The notes: generated from the sequence alone by a model not told the origin. Shown: positions 12,335 to 25,159, numbered from the stretch's first letter. The stretch is 64,000 nt of DNA from Sialis fuliginosa (GCA_961205875.1 OY540812.1:20212001-20276000); one strand, 5' to 3'. Numbers and translations: made by a program.

Positions 12335-13406
12335 TATATAGATGTTTTTTCTCAGAAAAATATAAATAATTTAACAAAGTCATTTTTGGTCACTAGAACA
12401 TTAATGGTCGGTTAGTGTATTCGAAGTAGAAGTAATCCACTCTCCTAGACTTAATCGCTTTAGCTAAAAAATGACAATTATTATGTTGGAAATAAAAATT
12501 CAGTATATTTTATATTATGTTAATTGAAAATTTGTAAATGTGTATACCTTTGTATATCAAAGACATATTTTTTTAACGACGTGCACGGTATTAGTAAGTA
12601 ATCTTTCATTAATTAATTAATGAATTTATAATATTAATTAACACGAGCAGTCAAATGGTATTTTCCTGGAAATTTTTTATACAGATTTTACTTTGTGATC
12701 TCCCAATGTATTTATTATTTTTATGCTACGTGATATAAAATAATCTGTATTTATTAATTTATTAATACCCAATTATTATGGTACGGGGTCAATGGGGTCA
12801 TGTAATACGAAAAAAGACAAAGGTCCAAAGTATATGGAATCTGTCCCCACGTTAAAATTTAACGAGACATTTTTTTATGAAAATTCATGAAAACCATGTA
12901 AAAAAATTTAAAACATCAGCCCTTACTCGTTCATGTTCCAGCTGTTCCAGGAAGATAAGCAACTCTTGCAAAAAAATAAAAAAGGTGTAAACTTGTTCCG
13001 CAAAAGCTTTTTAAAATATTTCATTAGTTTGTTTCCGAGGTTTCTTGAGTTCCTCGTTTCGAATTTGAAATCCAAAATGTGATTTTCAAAATCAATATAA
13101 TGGACTTTGTACTGAATGAACGTTTTTTGTAAAATAGTTCTTAGATCTTCGTGACGCTCCTTATTTATAAAAATATTTTTCTGATATAAACCTTATTAAA
13201 ATGTAGAGTGTTTATTAAAAAAAAACATTTTTTGTAAATAACACAATGGTTCATGACTTTAATACAAGAAATAAACGTAATAACAGCTAATAGCTCTCAA
13301 AATATGATAATACAATAAATGATAAGTATAAGAAAATACAACACAACAACATTAAATAACTACTAACCAAATTATTTAAATAAAAATAATATGTGTATAC
13401 AGTAAA
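12335..13406. other. A+T-rich non-coding DNA
   Basis: No gene is seen. The patch 12780-12850 (GGTACGGGGTCAATGGGGTC) resembles the GGGTCNACGGGGTAA end of the neighbouring MITE and may be a fragment of that family. Confidence 0.4.
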
Positions 13407-13602
13407 CAGGGTTAGTCAAAATTATGTCAATACTTAAATGTAAAAAATTGCAGAAATGACAGGCATCCAACCTGATATTATCTGATGGCGTTTAGCAATT
13501 AAGCCATGAAAGATAACTTCATCGCTGAACGCCAATGCCAGATTGGATGTTTGCCATTTCTGCATTTTTGCATTTAAGTGTTCAAAATTTTCACCAACCC
13601 TG
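13407..13602. mobile_element. Palindromic MITE, about 196 bases
   Basis: Nearly the whole unit is two arms of about 90 bases. The left arm begins CAGGGTTAGTCAAAATT and the right arm ends with the reverse complement of CAGGGTTGGTGAAAATT. Both carry CTTAAATG, TGCAGAAATG and CATCCAA in mirror order. The target duplication is unclear, so the class is unassigned. Confidence 0.8.
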
Positions 13603-14021
13603 TGGAATATAAATAGCTTATATTTTCTTCATAAATAATTTATTAGTTTAAATGTAACGATCAAATGGAATACATTTACATTAGTATATTTATTATTTCT
13701 CATAAATGTTATCTCTAACGTGCAGATAGACAAAATGACTAGAAAGAAAAAATATAGAAGGGAAATTTTAATTTATACAGAATACAAAATATAAGTTTAT
13801 ATTTAAAATTTAGGAAACTTGTACAATAGGATATATTTAATATTTATAGTATTCTGACAACTTGTATTGTTTGAATTCGTTTTGTGTATAACCTATAGAA
13901 ATAAACCTTTTTATATATTCAAATAGACAATGATTTACGTCTTTCTAGACGCGACACGTGTGTACATAATTACACGTATGTACATACATATAAGCGATAG
14001 AATATTCTAAATATTTGACAG

Positions 14022-14089
14022 CAGTGGCCCTGGAGAGTGTGCTTAAAGAATCCGAGCAGGCTGTGACCGCATGCGTTAGAGCTCTGTAA
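14022..14089 (+). CDS. Candidate 3'-terminal coding exon, unknown gene
   Basis: A G+C-rich patch stands out sharply from the A+T-rich surroundings. It follows a branch-like TTCTAAAT and an acceptor TATTTGACAG (ending 14021). With two bases completing a prior codon it reads 21 codons, starting VALESVLKESEQAVTAC, then TAA at 14087-14089. AATAAA follows at 14141 and a GT-rich stretch (GATGTGTGG) at 14154, an order that fits a last exon and poly(A) site. A GTAAAG donor-like site overlaps the stop (14086), so an internal exon ending at 14085 is also possible. The protein is not recognised and no preceding exon was found within the window. The reverse strand is open here as well, so the strand is an inference. 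Confidence 0.35.
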
Positions 14090-14140
14090 AGCTTCCCGCG
14101 CTCTCACAAAGCTCGTACCGTTAGCCGCTCGCCGTGAAAT

Positions 14141-14146
14141 AATAAA
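14141..14146 (+). promoter_or_regulatory. Possible poly(A) signal AATAAA
   Basis: AATAAA lies 52 bases after the stop of the candidate exon 14022-14089 and just before a GT-rich stretch. AATAAA is common by chance in such DNA, so it counts only with the exon context. Confidence 0.3.
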
Positions 14147-14956
14147 GCTATTCAGATGTGTGGATTATGACACATACATATCTATGTTTAACCCAATTGT
14201 GTCCAGCGTTGCATATATGCAACAGATTGCTTTTGTTAAGATTTTGCGTTGCTGTTAGATTATTTGAATTCAAATGAGTTTGAAATCATATTTATTTTCA
14301 ACTGTTGGACTAAATACTAAACTATAGTTATTATTAAAAAAATACCTGGAGTTTTAGTATACTTAGATAGGTATGAATTGATGACAGAAAAATCAGCAAT
14401 ATCGGTAACAAAAAAAACCTCGGTCACGATTGTGTTAATATGTATATGTAAACATTTTTGTATAGTTTTACTTTAACTTGGATGGATTTATTTTATATTT
14501 AGTCAGTTTAAATGGTGCGATTTTTAACTAAAAAAATATCATGTTTGATATTTTTTTATTTATCAGCACATATCGAAAAATATATCTACTAAACTGTAAT
14601 TTTAGTGATAGATATATGAATTATATGATAGATATAAAAATTCAACATTTTGTACCTTTCATTTGCAAAATTATCCATTTATTTTGAATAAATAAATTGA
14701 TTTAATTAACAATCGTTATTTATTTAATTTATGTAACCATATATTTTCGTAAAATGCGTTATCTTTTTGTTACTATATTATATTTTTAATAACTGAGTCT
14801 GTTTGAAAAGAAAATAATCAATATGATAATCAATATGATAATTTTTATATTTTCTAATAAAATTGTATAAACACGAAATGGCTAATCAATAATAAAATCA
14901 GGCGTATGTATTAAAAAAATAATATAATAATACATAAAAATATTTGTCAATGAATT

Positions 14957-15744
14957 AAAAAACATCTGCCAAGTAAATGCACAGTGCTTCCTCGTGCTAA
15001 ATTCACTAAAACCGATAGTGTTCAGTTAAATTGCCAGGCATTGGTTAACCATTTAATTTTTATACAAATTTTACTAAAAAATCTTAGTTCGAATTTTTTC
15101 TTAAAACGCACCTGAATATTTTTTCATATATTTTTAATTTTTTGACAATTTCAATCTAAATATAAATTTATGCAAATGTCAAAATGACATTTAAAACGCC
15201 AAAGTGACATTTAAAACGTCAAAATGACACTTAATATATCCAATCAAATATCAATTTAGAAAAACAAAACACGAATTTTTAAAATTAATTTAGATAAATC
15301 TTTGTAAGGGAATATTTTACAACAAACGTAGTAGACCCATATTATAGGAAATTTAATTCTCTACAAAAAATATTCTATAAAATTTTCTCGTAACATGTGT
15401 CGTTCTTGAGATATCTTGAAAAAATAAATATTTTGGGGTGTCACCCCTCCCCCTTACACACGATTTTGATGATTTTGAAATGGGACCGTCCTCAAACCAA
15501 ACCCAACCATCCGACCAAGTTTCAATAATATCGGTTCAGTTGTTCATGAGTTATGCGTGTGACAAGGATTCAGGGGACAGACGGACGGACGGACGGACAG
15601 ACAGACAGACACGGAACGAAAAGTGTTTGTCTTGACGTGAAACGGATAAATAAATTTAAAATTTTGAAATTGGAGAACTTTTTTTTTGTCTCAATCTGAA
15701 ACGATCACATAGCTTCTCGTATCTTCGATATTGCGAGGAAGCAA
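14957..15744 (+). repeat. Dispersed repeat family (ACATCTGCCAAG ends), copy A
   Basis: This copy starts AAAAAACATCTGCCAAG and ends with a hairpin of the form GCTTCTCG...CGAGGAAGC. The motif GCTTCCTCG near the start is the inverse of CGAGGAAGC at the end. Inside are a minisatellite of about 19-base units (15177-15236, TGACATTTAAAACG core) and a GGAC/CAGA microsatellite (15575-15612). The 65-codon frame at 15438-15635 reads through the microsatellite and is not a gene. Copies B (38046-38775) and C (47212-47503) are related over their length. Non-autonomous, class unassigned. Confidence 0.8.
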
Positions 15745-18700
15745 AACATTTTAGTATTTCTCATTTAACTAAACGTACTTCTCGATTGTTTGGTAAGTAA
15801 ATTAGTCGTTTTGTCTTTCGGACGACTTACTAAAGATAAAACAACACATCACTAAATTCAATGTTGTTAGTTATTCATCATGTATCAATCAAATAACAAA
15901 CACTCAATTGTTTGCTGTTTGATTGGCAGTATTCCCCTATTGAAATGTCCCATGTATTTATTCAATACACTTCCAATACAATAAAGTGTCAGAGCTGAAT
16001 TCAGTACACAGTAAAAACAGAACATCTTTATTTAGTAAAATAATAATATAACTTTGCATATAGTAATAATAAAGGGTTATAGAAATAATAGTATATTATA
16101 AATATGTTTTTGTTAATTATAATTTCACAGTTTATAAAAAATAATATATATTTTTTATATAAAATTTTATTATTTCATTTAATAATTGTTTATTTAATTA
16201 CAATTATCACAAAATAAGTTCCGCAAGCCTTTAACATGGGCCTCTTTATTGCATTTAAGAACGTCCGTTTCAATGCACGAACTTCTTTCCGTTTAAATGT
16301 TTATAAATAATAAAATTGTTTGACAATCTTCATCTACACAGAATTAAGATTTGAAAAGTAATTTACCATTAATGTTTGACTCAAATATATGCAATATGAC
16401 TCAAAACATCTAAAATACAATAAGATAATATCTACATTTGGAATCTTTTTCAAAATACTATTTTTTAGTGTTTTACGACGAAAACTATATTGTCAATACA
16501 AACATAGCACATGGCGCTAGACAAATGCCATTATTATGGCCGTCTATGGAGCTTACAATTAGTGATACTAACAACAAAATTTAATTAAACAATAATAATA
16601 AATTTAATAAAATATTGTCTGTTTCAACAACTGTCCGTTTCAATATATTTTCTATATCTTATGTGGTTTCTATAATATATATTTTCAGAAAAAAATCTTC
16701 AGAGTATTAAAATTATCTAATAAAGTAGAGGAGAACGAAGTAATTTATTTTATTTACATTTACATATAAATAAATATTATTATTTTATTTACATATAAAT
16801 ATTAATAGTAAAAAAATGTTTTATTTTATAAATAGGTATTTCTATTTGTTATTTAACCAAGTATACAATATTTTTATCTGTAGTTCAACAAAAGACAAGA
16901 AAAATCGATAAATAAATAAAGAACAATGTCTCTTTGAAACACAGCACGCTAGAGCTATTAACAAAAACAAGTATTCATAACAAAGACAATACACATTTTT
17001 TCATAACGTTACTTTCTATACAGCACCTACTACATCTAAAAATAAAAGTAGTAATTACTTTTTACAAACGCACACATATTCATTGACGTTTTTAGTCTAT
17101 AAATAAAACAGTAAACAGTCAATATATTATTAAAAGTGTTTGTTTCATAAGTAATTACTCAAAAGAGTAATATGTAAATAAGTCATGAAATTTTCTACAT
17201 TCAATAATATTGAGTTTTGGTTCAAGTTATTATAAAATCTTATTTGTAAAAACAAGTTACGGGTTACTAAATAAAAGAGAACATGTTTTGTTAATTCTTC
17301 TATACATATTTTTTCTTTACTGTTTACCCCTTTGTTTTGATAGCCTGATGTTAAATACTCTGTTACTCAGGAATTAATCAATTCTGTACTTTTTAAGATT
17401 AACTTAAACAGATAAACTGCTTTTTCTCTAAGGAAAACATACTTACTATTCTATTATCATAAATTAAATATCTGTACATAATATACCTAAAATAATACAA
17501 AACGCAATAGATATGTTATAAATATATTATAAAAACATATAAAAGTATTAAGTTTATAATCAATTGAACAGTGGGAGCAATGGTAGCTATGTACAATACA
17601 TATATGAAGATAAAACACAATCGTTTATACTGACAAATGAAACAAAAACTGGCACAACAAAGGAATGTAATTATAACAAAACATGAATAGTTCAGGTTCA
17701 ATGTTAGCGGGGATAAATTAACAAGTGTTAATGGTGATATAGAATTCGCGTGGATTTGAAGAATTACCACAATGTATGTATACTAATCTACTGTTCGAGA
17801 CAATGAAACGAGCTTTGCATACATATATTATGATATAGTCATACATTATCGTATCGTAAGTATATAAATACATATGTATGTGTAAATGTGTATTAGCACA
17901 CCCAAAGCATGCTTTGCAGTGTGGTATTACTCTCGTCCCATTATTTTTTTCGTATGAAATTTGATAAAATGAGCATTATATATTAAATTTCTTCAGTAAC
18001 CCCTTTACATTTTTACATTTTATAAATGAGAACATTACAGTCTCCATATTCACTTAATTTAATATCGATTGGTTTTAATTTTCTGTCATAAAAATATAAA
18101 CAAAGTTCAATTTGTCGTTTTCGGCCCATTTTTACACCACGGCAACAAACTGCAGCTCGCAATACGTAATAAATTAACATCAAACCTTTTGAATTCGCGT
18201 CATCTATTTGCAGAAGAACCCTATTAAAACAGCCAAATCGGATAGCTAGAAGTAAGGAAATTTGCGGTTTATTTAAATATTTTTGAGTATTTTAAAGAAA
18301 ATTTTGAAGGCAAATATATATAGTGGTTCGGGGAAGTTCGATAAATATCCGCAGCGCCACTATAGTTACTAAGCTTCATTGTATATGTTCTGTGGCTTCA
18401 TTTGCCATATTATATTATTATAATTTATACGTCGATATGTTCTGTATTTTAATTTTTTTATTCAAAGTGAATCAATGACTTTTTAAACAAGATAAAATCA
18501 GGTAAGTTAATTTTTAAAACAAAAATATAATATCATATAATATAACCTATAAACATTATTTTTATTTTAGATCAATGTATGTTTTTGTAAACGCCAGACA
18601 TTAGGTGAATACAGCTGTTATCGTTGTAATTTAAAAATATGTGGATGTATTTATTTTAGCTTTTTAATTATTATTAATTGTTTTATACATTGTCATATTA

Positions 18701-20477
18701 ATACAATTTACGAAAAATTATGTATCCATTTTATATGTCATTTAAAAAAATGTACATTTAAATTTTGTATTGTATTAAATTATGTTATTGTCACTTATTG
18801 TTTGATACATTTTTCTATGAAAATATACGACGGTAATGAACATCTGGATATTGTTCATACTTTTCATTGTTGGTATGGTATGTTTTTTAAAAATTTTGAA
18901 TTGTCTGTTGAAATTTAATGTTAATTCCGAAAGAATATAATTGTAGGATTAACGTATTATGATAAATTAAAATGTATTATTTATTATTTGTGGAATATGT
19001 TTTTCAGGTTCTGTATTTATTTATTATTTTGTGACAAATTGTTTTATGAAAATATACTACTTGAAAGTGAGGTTATGTCATTTATTTATTGTTTTCAAAT
19101 GAACTTAAAAAACTACTATTATTACTATTAATATCAATTTAGACAAGAAATGAGAGTAAAGATAAGAAAATTAACATTTTTTAAAAACAATCTTAAAAAA
19201 ATAATAGTTTCAAAAGTCTAAAGTCTAAGGGGTGTGCTTTTTATGGCCAAGCCATGCAATTTTATATTCATGTATGTATGCATGTATGCAGGCCCAGATA
19301 GAGGTGAGGGGCTGCCCGGAAATTATTTATATTATACAAATTTATTTAATTCTTATACTATTTCTAATACTAAAATAACATTAGAAAGTTATAAGAAGCT
19401 TACGAGTTTAAACTAAAAAGGATAACAGGGAATTTGTTAGGAATTTCCTTAGGCTCGCGAAACGGAGAGATATGGACTCCCTGAAATGTCGTTTGGTCGG
19501 GACCCTATTGAAGCTCTCTCAGCCCTGTTAAAGTATTCATTTCAACTTATTCGAACATAGTTAAATTCGACACGATTTTATATTTAATTATCAAACATCC
19601 AGATGAAAAATGTTGTATACGATCATATGTATAACGTATAAGGCTATATGGTATCGGAAAATTGAGAAAAAAATTACCAATTTTCATGCACACAGAATCG
19701 TATATGGGGTTAACATATTTAGCGAAAAATGAACCCAATTAGGAAAAAGATATAATTAATGGTAAATACAGTGTTTGTTCAATTTCTCATAGATCAAAGA
19801 AAGAAGTTCACATTATAACTAGAGTTTCTACGGTTAAAAAAATACTTTATTTCTTAGTCTCGTCGAGCTATTTCAATATGATTCTAGGTTCGTTGATGAC
19901 TGTAAAAAACATATTAAATAACACTTGTTGTATGTTTTAATTAAAATAATGTTTGAGTGTATAAAATAAAATAAAATTAGCATAGAACTAGCTTAAACTT
20001 TGATGAGATTGCTATTATCACGAAACGAGAATAAACTAGACTTTCAGTTCAAATGTAAAATTCGAGACGAGACATACCTAAACCTAGTCTCGTCCCGTCC
20101 CGTGTGAAGTCCTTACTTCAATAAATAGTTATGCTTGCAATAATTCAAACAATACATAAATATCCATTTTTGAGTACGTTTGGTTATTTTATTTCAGTCG
20201 TATTTTTTAAACAGAATCGTACAAGGATTTGCTATTATAGTACACATATTTTTTAATAACATTTACAATGTTTTTCTAGCCATAAACATTTTAAATCCGC
20301 GCGTTTATTTATATCATAACACCTTCCAACATTCAGATAACAGTGTTATTTATCAAATAAAATAACATATACATATATGCCATTACGTGACACTACACGA
20401 CTACACCCACCTATTCAACTATTCAGACAAATAAACATATATGTATTGTATATAATAATAGTTATATACACAATTTT
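15745..20477. other. A+T-rich DNA with minor repeats
   Basis: No convincing gene is present. A 14-base perfect palindrome CAAAGCATGCTTTG sits at 17903-17916. A G+C-richer stretch at 19281-19535 begins CAGGCCCAGATAGAGG and ends CAGCCCTG; it resembles a hAT relic but lacks matching flanks. The stretch 20064-20104 shares TTCGAGACGAGACAT with 2140. Open frames at 17516, 19234, 19547 and 20180 show no family features. Confidence 0.45.
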
Positions 20478-20636
20478 TTAAAATAAATGGGATACTCTGG
20501 TCTATAAGTTTTTTTATTTTATTTATTCTTATTCTTTACGTGTTCATAATTTGTTGTCGATGAAGATTATATTGATCGAAACGTAAGAATAAATAAAATA
20601 ATAAACTTATAGACCAGAGTATCCCATTTATTTTTT
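20478..20636. repeat. Palindromic repeat with hammerhead-like loop
   Basis: The arms of about 50 bases are near-perfect inverted copies: AAATAAATGGGATACTCTGG on the left and its complement on the right, each continuing to an ATTTTATTTATTCTTA run. The loop holds GTCGATGAAGAT...GATCGAAACG. The order CGATGA then CGAAACG resembles the core of a hammerhead ribozyme (CUGAUGA...GAAA), as found in Penelope-like elements, but the first bases do not fit the consensus. The hammerhead reading is speculative; the palindrome is certain. Confidence 0.75.
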
Positions 20637-20691
20637 TTAAATATAATCCAAATGGTAATTTACTCCAACATAAATGTTATATACACACATA

Positions 20692-21570
20692 CAGCGTGTC
20701 CCCGTACCAACGCATGTGAATAGGTGTAAAAGATAAACAAACATTGACTTTAGTTTTATCCTTATGAATAAAAGTCAATTTTTGTCATAATTTTAATTAA
20801 TCAAAATTAAATAAGCCTTGATAATAACAAAAAAAATCTAATATAATTCATGGAATGTAGTGTTTTTGTTTGCAAAATAACAAAATTTTACTAAGAAAAT
20901 TTGTTTAGAATGTGATGTTGTACTTCTGTTCAAAATTTCATAAATATTGGATTTGTATCTAACAAAATAATTCGAGATTTTGAATTTTTAAGAATTTTTT
21001 ACTTAGAAACCATAAACTTTAGAAAAAAATTTAAAATACAAAAAAATGTTTATTTTGGTCTAGTAAAGCTTGGAGAATTATTTTAAAACTTTTAAAAACT
21101 TTTTATATTTATTTTATTTTAGCAAAAACAAAAAAAAATACGAAATATTAAAAAAAATTCTAGAATAATTCTGCAAGTTTCGTTAAATCAAAATAAACAT
21201 TTTTTGTATCTTGTTATTTTTCTCTAAAGTTGATAATTTCTTACAATTAGTAAAAAAATTCTTGAATGTTCAAAATCTCGAAACTATTTTGTTAGATATC
21301 TTGTAAAGTTTATGATGTTCAAAAAAAAGTTTTCAATGAAAGATTTGTGTTTTTTAATGTAGAATAAGATTACTAAATAAAAACTATAGATTCCTATTTA
21401 AAAAAATGATGTTGGCCTTCAAATATTCATGACGGCATCGCTAAAATAACAAATAAATATTACTATTCGATTACCCCCTCACAACCAAACATTTTTTGGT
21501 TAAAACATTTTTTTCAAATATGCGATGGTTCTGAGATAAATATATGTAACACTTTAAATGCCCCACCCTG
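20692..21570. mobile_element. Foldback element, 0.88 kb, TA-flanked
   Basis: The ends CAGCGTGTCCCC and the reverse complement of CAGGGTGGGGCAT are flanked by TA (20690-20691 and 21571-21572). Internal inverted landmarks are TATCTAACAAAATA...CGAGATTTTGAA, ATAAACTTTAGA/ATCAACTTTAGA and AAAAAATGTTTATTTTG, in mirror order on the two sides of about 21110. The arms are clearly diverged, so it is old. No coding capacity is seen. Confidence 0.7.
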
Positions 21571-21572
21571 TA

Positions 21573-22378
21573 TATAAGTATGACTGATTACTTTCATTCA
21601 CGATCACGTGTACATTGACGATATAAGTCTTCAGAATTCCTCACACTGTATTATAATTAGAACAGTGTGTAATTTAATTTGAAAATTGATTTCCCAAAGA
21701 GTTTTAGGTAATTGTGTTTCATACATAAAATAAATTAACAGTGAATATATTATCATTTCACTTTGTTTAATCCTACCAGATTAAAGTTTCAAATTAAATA
21801 TGATCTTATGGAATTAAATAAGTTTTGTGTTACAAACTTATGACTAATTGCTGCAATATTTTTTATCCTTGTCTTATCAATGTTGATGGAATTTTAATTA
21901 GTATATGAACGAGTCTTGAAGAAGTTAGTTTTTATTAAAGGTATTAAATTGTTGAATGTGTTTGGAAAACAGTTAATCAAAAGTAGTGTTTATTAATAGT
22001 TTTACTTGATATGACCTTTATCCTATTATAGTTAAAATAGAGAAAATATTATTATTGGACACTGTTATATTTTTATCACAAAATACTTTAGCTAATAATA
22101 AGATTTTTTTAGTGTAAAAAAAAAATAGTGTAGAAACCAAGAGTAAAAGAGTACGAAAAATAACCTGGATACCGGTATTGTACTCACTGTAATTATAAAT
22201 ATTATTTGCGGTTTAGTCAAAATCTCAAAATGCGTCTTTAATTACTAATTTAATCTAAATAAATTAATTTCTTTTAAGCTTTCGAGATTTCATGGATTTA
22301 AAAATCATTAAACATTTATAGGAAAATTGTTAATTTTATTGATTGCATCATACAACTAGTGTTTCTTAATTGATTGTA
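21573..22378. other. A+T-rich non-coding DNA
   Basis: I see nothing beyond low-complexity A+T-rich sequence. Confidence 0.5.
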
Positions 22379-23166
22379 TTGGGTCGTCGGGAAAGTCATT
22401 TATTTATAAAAAGAGTAGAGATCAATCAATGATATATTGTCCGTTTGTTTCGATAACCTTTTGCCATCTTCCAGTGAGTTCATAGAAAGACCTATTCTTA
22501 TTGACGTAAAACTAAACAAGATGCTGATTTACGGCCGGCTTCATCGGAATTGAACTTTATACCACGCAAGGAGTTTTTAAGAGCGCGAAACAAGTGGTCA
22601 AACAAGCGAGTATGGTGGGTATGGCAACAAATCCCAACCAAACTCCAACAATTTTTGAAGGACAATTAAAATAATTTTTTGGTTTGGTGATGAAACACTT
22701 ATTTACTATTAACGGGCTCTCGACGTTTCTGGATGATGGATTCGTCTAAACTATCCAATTGTATTCGAATTGATTGTTTAGTTACTTGGTAGGAACTCAA
22801 AAACACGACACCGTTAAAATCCTATTTCCTGACTGAGGAATGTCGTTAAGATCAAAATCACCAGTAAGATTTTTTTAAACTATCGTTGGCACTGACGCTC
22901 TTGTAGAGCATTGTCACCGTAAACTTTATACAACTTTACATAAGCTTGTCGCTTGTTTTCCCTTTTACGGAAGTAAAACAGTAAAATATGGCGAACATGC
23001 ACGGTTTGGTCTTCCATCTTTCCATTGTTGTAAATTCTCCAAAATTCAACCAAATTCGTTCAATTTTTTTAATGAAGCTAAACGATCAATTGTCAAATAA
23101 CATAACAATAACATAGATACAAATGATATGTTGCCAAAAATGCGTTATGACTTCCGACAACCTGAT
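22379..23166 (-). mobile_element. Decayed mariner element
   Basis: The inverted ends are GGGTCGTCGGGAAAGTCATT on the left and the reverse complement of CAGGTTGTCGGAAGTCATAA on the right, in the style of mariner ends. At about 790 bases it is well short of the usual 1.3 kb, so it carries internal deletions. Remains of the transposase read on the minus strand (next entry). TA flanks are plausible on the left and blurred on the right. Confidence 0.82.
22400..23025 (-). pseudogene. mariner transposase remnant
   Basis: From the N-terminus near 23025 the minus strand reads TVHVRHILLFYFRK, then KVYGDNALQERQCQR (about 22870-22925). This matches the start of mariner transposases, in the helix-turn-helix region. 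Further on, EFLPSN followed by TINS (about 22765-22800) matches the conserved LLPxxxTINS region. Near the C-terminus LEDGKRLSKQTDN (about 22435-22480) matches the LxxRWQKVIxxNG tail. Frameshifts, stops and a central deletion break it. The DDD/DD34D residues cannot be followed. It is inactive. Confidence 0.8.
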
Positions 23167-24165
23167 TTTATTGCCAATTTACAAATATATGTATTTGTTT
23201 CTCGGAAATAAATACGTTATTATTTCTTCTTAGAGTTTATTCAGGTATGTTTCGGGTTACGCAGGAAACGTATTCCTTAGAACCCTAGTACAGCAAAAAT
23301 ATGGTTTTAATTTTCTTTTTGTTTATAAATCGTTCAACTTTAAAAAAAATATTAAATACACGTATGTATAAAAGAAAACTGACAGTTAGATTTTTTTCTT
23401 AAGTTAAGAAATGTTGTACGTAAATCTTAGTCGTTACTTAAATAACAGAAACAATTTGAATAATTAATTATATATTTTTTATTTATTTAGGTGTGTTTTG
23501 TCTATCGAGTCGCTAGACTCATTTAGACAGCCTTTTAGCGTTATTGTTTATTTAATTGTTTGTGAGTTAATTAATTATAATTAAGTATCTTATTTATCAT
23601 TATTTTACAAGTACTTTTCTCTTGTTTTCATAATTAATTCAATATTTACTTTGCTTTACTTTATTTTATAATTTATTTGTATTTTGCAAATTATTGTTTA
23701 CATCATAAATATAACAGGTAATACTGAAGTGTTGTTATATAAAATTAGAACACGGAACAATGGTATTACTCTAAATACATATGTATATTGTGGTCGTAGA
23801 AAATTACATTAAAGCAAACATTATTCTGTGAATTATTATACTCTCGGAACAAATACATAATTTAATTGTATAAAGTTTCAAAGACCCAATCACCTGATAA
23901 TAAAATTACAATACAATCACAAATGCTCGATACCTCGGACACTCGTTTCCTCTAGATTTGTTACTCATGAACATATTTCCAACTAATATTGATAGTTGAC
24001 TGCCACTGGCGCCGAAACCAATTTTTTTCAAGGAGGGCAATACGAACCTCAAAAATTAAGCTGACCTAATTTTGCATGGCGTTCTTAAAATTCAAAATTA
24101 ACTTCAATTTCTTTAGCTTGATTAATATCGTATTATTTGTTAAAAAATAAAAATAAATAGAAATG

Positions 24166-24436
24166 CAGTGGAACCTGTTAGTACGTTTTTAAAGGGACTG
24201 GGAGAAAACACGTACTAAAGGGTCGATTACATTACAGTTTTTTTACAAGCTGGCTTGTTAGCTAGTGAACATGATTACACTGAGCGAGTTTACAAGCAGC
24301 TTGTAAAAAAGCTGGCTTGTTAGCTTGTAAACTCGCTCAATGTAATCGACGCTTAACGAAATATTTTAACATGGGGTCTTATGGAAGAATGCCGGGACCT
24401 AAAAAAATAAAACAAAGTACTAACGAGGTTTTACTG
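24166..24436. mobile_element. pogo/Tigger-like MITE
   Basis: The ends CAGTGGAACCTGTTAGTACG and the reverse complement of CAGTAAAACCTCGTTAGTAC are inverted copies. CAGTGGAACCTCG-type ends are characteristic of pogo/Tigger elements (established knowledge). The right flank is TA and the left TG, so one base of the TA duplication has probably mutated. It is inserted in the hAT element and itself split by the palindromic MITE 24219-24353. Confidence 0.72.
24219..24353. mobile_element. Palindromic MITE, PIF/Harbinger-like, copy 1
   Basis: The unit is 135 bases and almost wholly self-complementary: AGGGTCGATTACATT at the left, the inverse of AGCGTCGATTACATT at the right, and GAGCGAGTTTACAAGC repeated in mirror order. 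It is flanked by TAA (24216-24218 and 24354-24356), the usual 3-base duplication of PIF/Harbinger elements. Copy 2 is at 56482. Confidence 0.75.
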
Positions 24437-25049
24437 TACTCACTTTTTTTCTTTATCTCTGACTAGACTCATGGTTACATTTTATAATTTTTTTGTGAGT
24501 TTTAATATCAGTTTACAAAAATTAAAGAATTAGAAGTAAAAAAATTACAAAAAACATATTTTTATAATTGCACGTCCGCGTCGCTTCAAACCCGCCCTAA
24601 AAAAACAGGATCCAAATTTTGGGGGGACAAAAAGTAGTCATTTCCCTCACTGAAAAACTGCCCCATACCCCCCCGGCTCGGGCACCAATGTTGACTGCAT
24701 ATAGATGGATAAGATGAAAAAAAATAATTAGTTAATATTTTTTAATGTATTTTATGAAATTGTGTGTCACAAAATAAAAACGTAACAGGTTAATCGAAAA
24801 GTTGATAAGAGAAATGGCTTAAAACTCGTATCGCGCTTAGTACCAAACAATATTTTTTATTTTTCTCAAATGAAAACCAGACCAAATGGAATCTATAACC
24901 CGACCGTGAATCAAAGGGTTAAGGTTATGATATTTTATTTATAAAGACATTTCAATGCATTGTTTTAATCAAAGTTTGTTTTTGTTTGTTTTTTGTTTCT
25001 TAAGTGTGATTTTAAAAATGGCGGAAGATAAAGTACCAGACCAGACCTG

Positions 25050-25140
25050 GCAAAATTGGTTGCAACTTAGCTGGGATGTTTTACCGTATTTCCTGACCTT
25101 GCACCTCCAGATTATTCTTCATCAAACGGAAACTTCTAGG
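25050..25140 (+). pseudogene. mariner transposase fragment
   Basis: Around 25065-25125 the sequence reads LSWDVLP and, after a frame change, PYFPDLAPPDY. This matches the WxxLPHPPYSPDLAPSDYHLF block of mariner transposases, where the PDLAPSDY aspartate is the third catalytic residue. Frame breaks and the absence of ends nearby mark it as a relic. The 66-codon open frame at 24955-25155 overlaps it in the wrong frame for most of the motif. Confidence 0.6.
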
Positions 25141-25159
25141 CAGAAGTTAACTTAAATAC

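Larger units (their letters stand above)
24004..24690. mobile_element. hAT-type element holding two nested insertions
   Basis: The ends CACTGGCGCCGAAACC and the reverse complement of CATTGGTGCCCGAGCC are inverted copies. The flanks are a perfect 8-base duplication TTGACTGC (23996-24003 and 24691-24698), as hAT elements make. Without the nested elements it is about 415 bases, so it is non-autonomous. A run of G near 24617 and of C near 24670 mark the G+C-rich end. Confidence 0.85.

Noticed and set aside
15438-15635. 65-codon plus frame, and its relative at 38401-38667
   Set aside because: Both run through copies of the same dispersed repeat and its GGAC microsatellite; the protein text is made by the repeat.
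19281-19535. Possible hAT element (CAGGCCCAGATAGAGG to CAGCCCTG)
   Set aside because: The ends do not pair well and the 8-base flanks CATGTATG and TTAAAGTA do not match.
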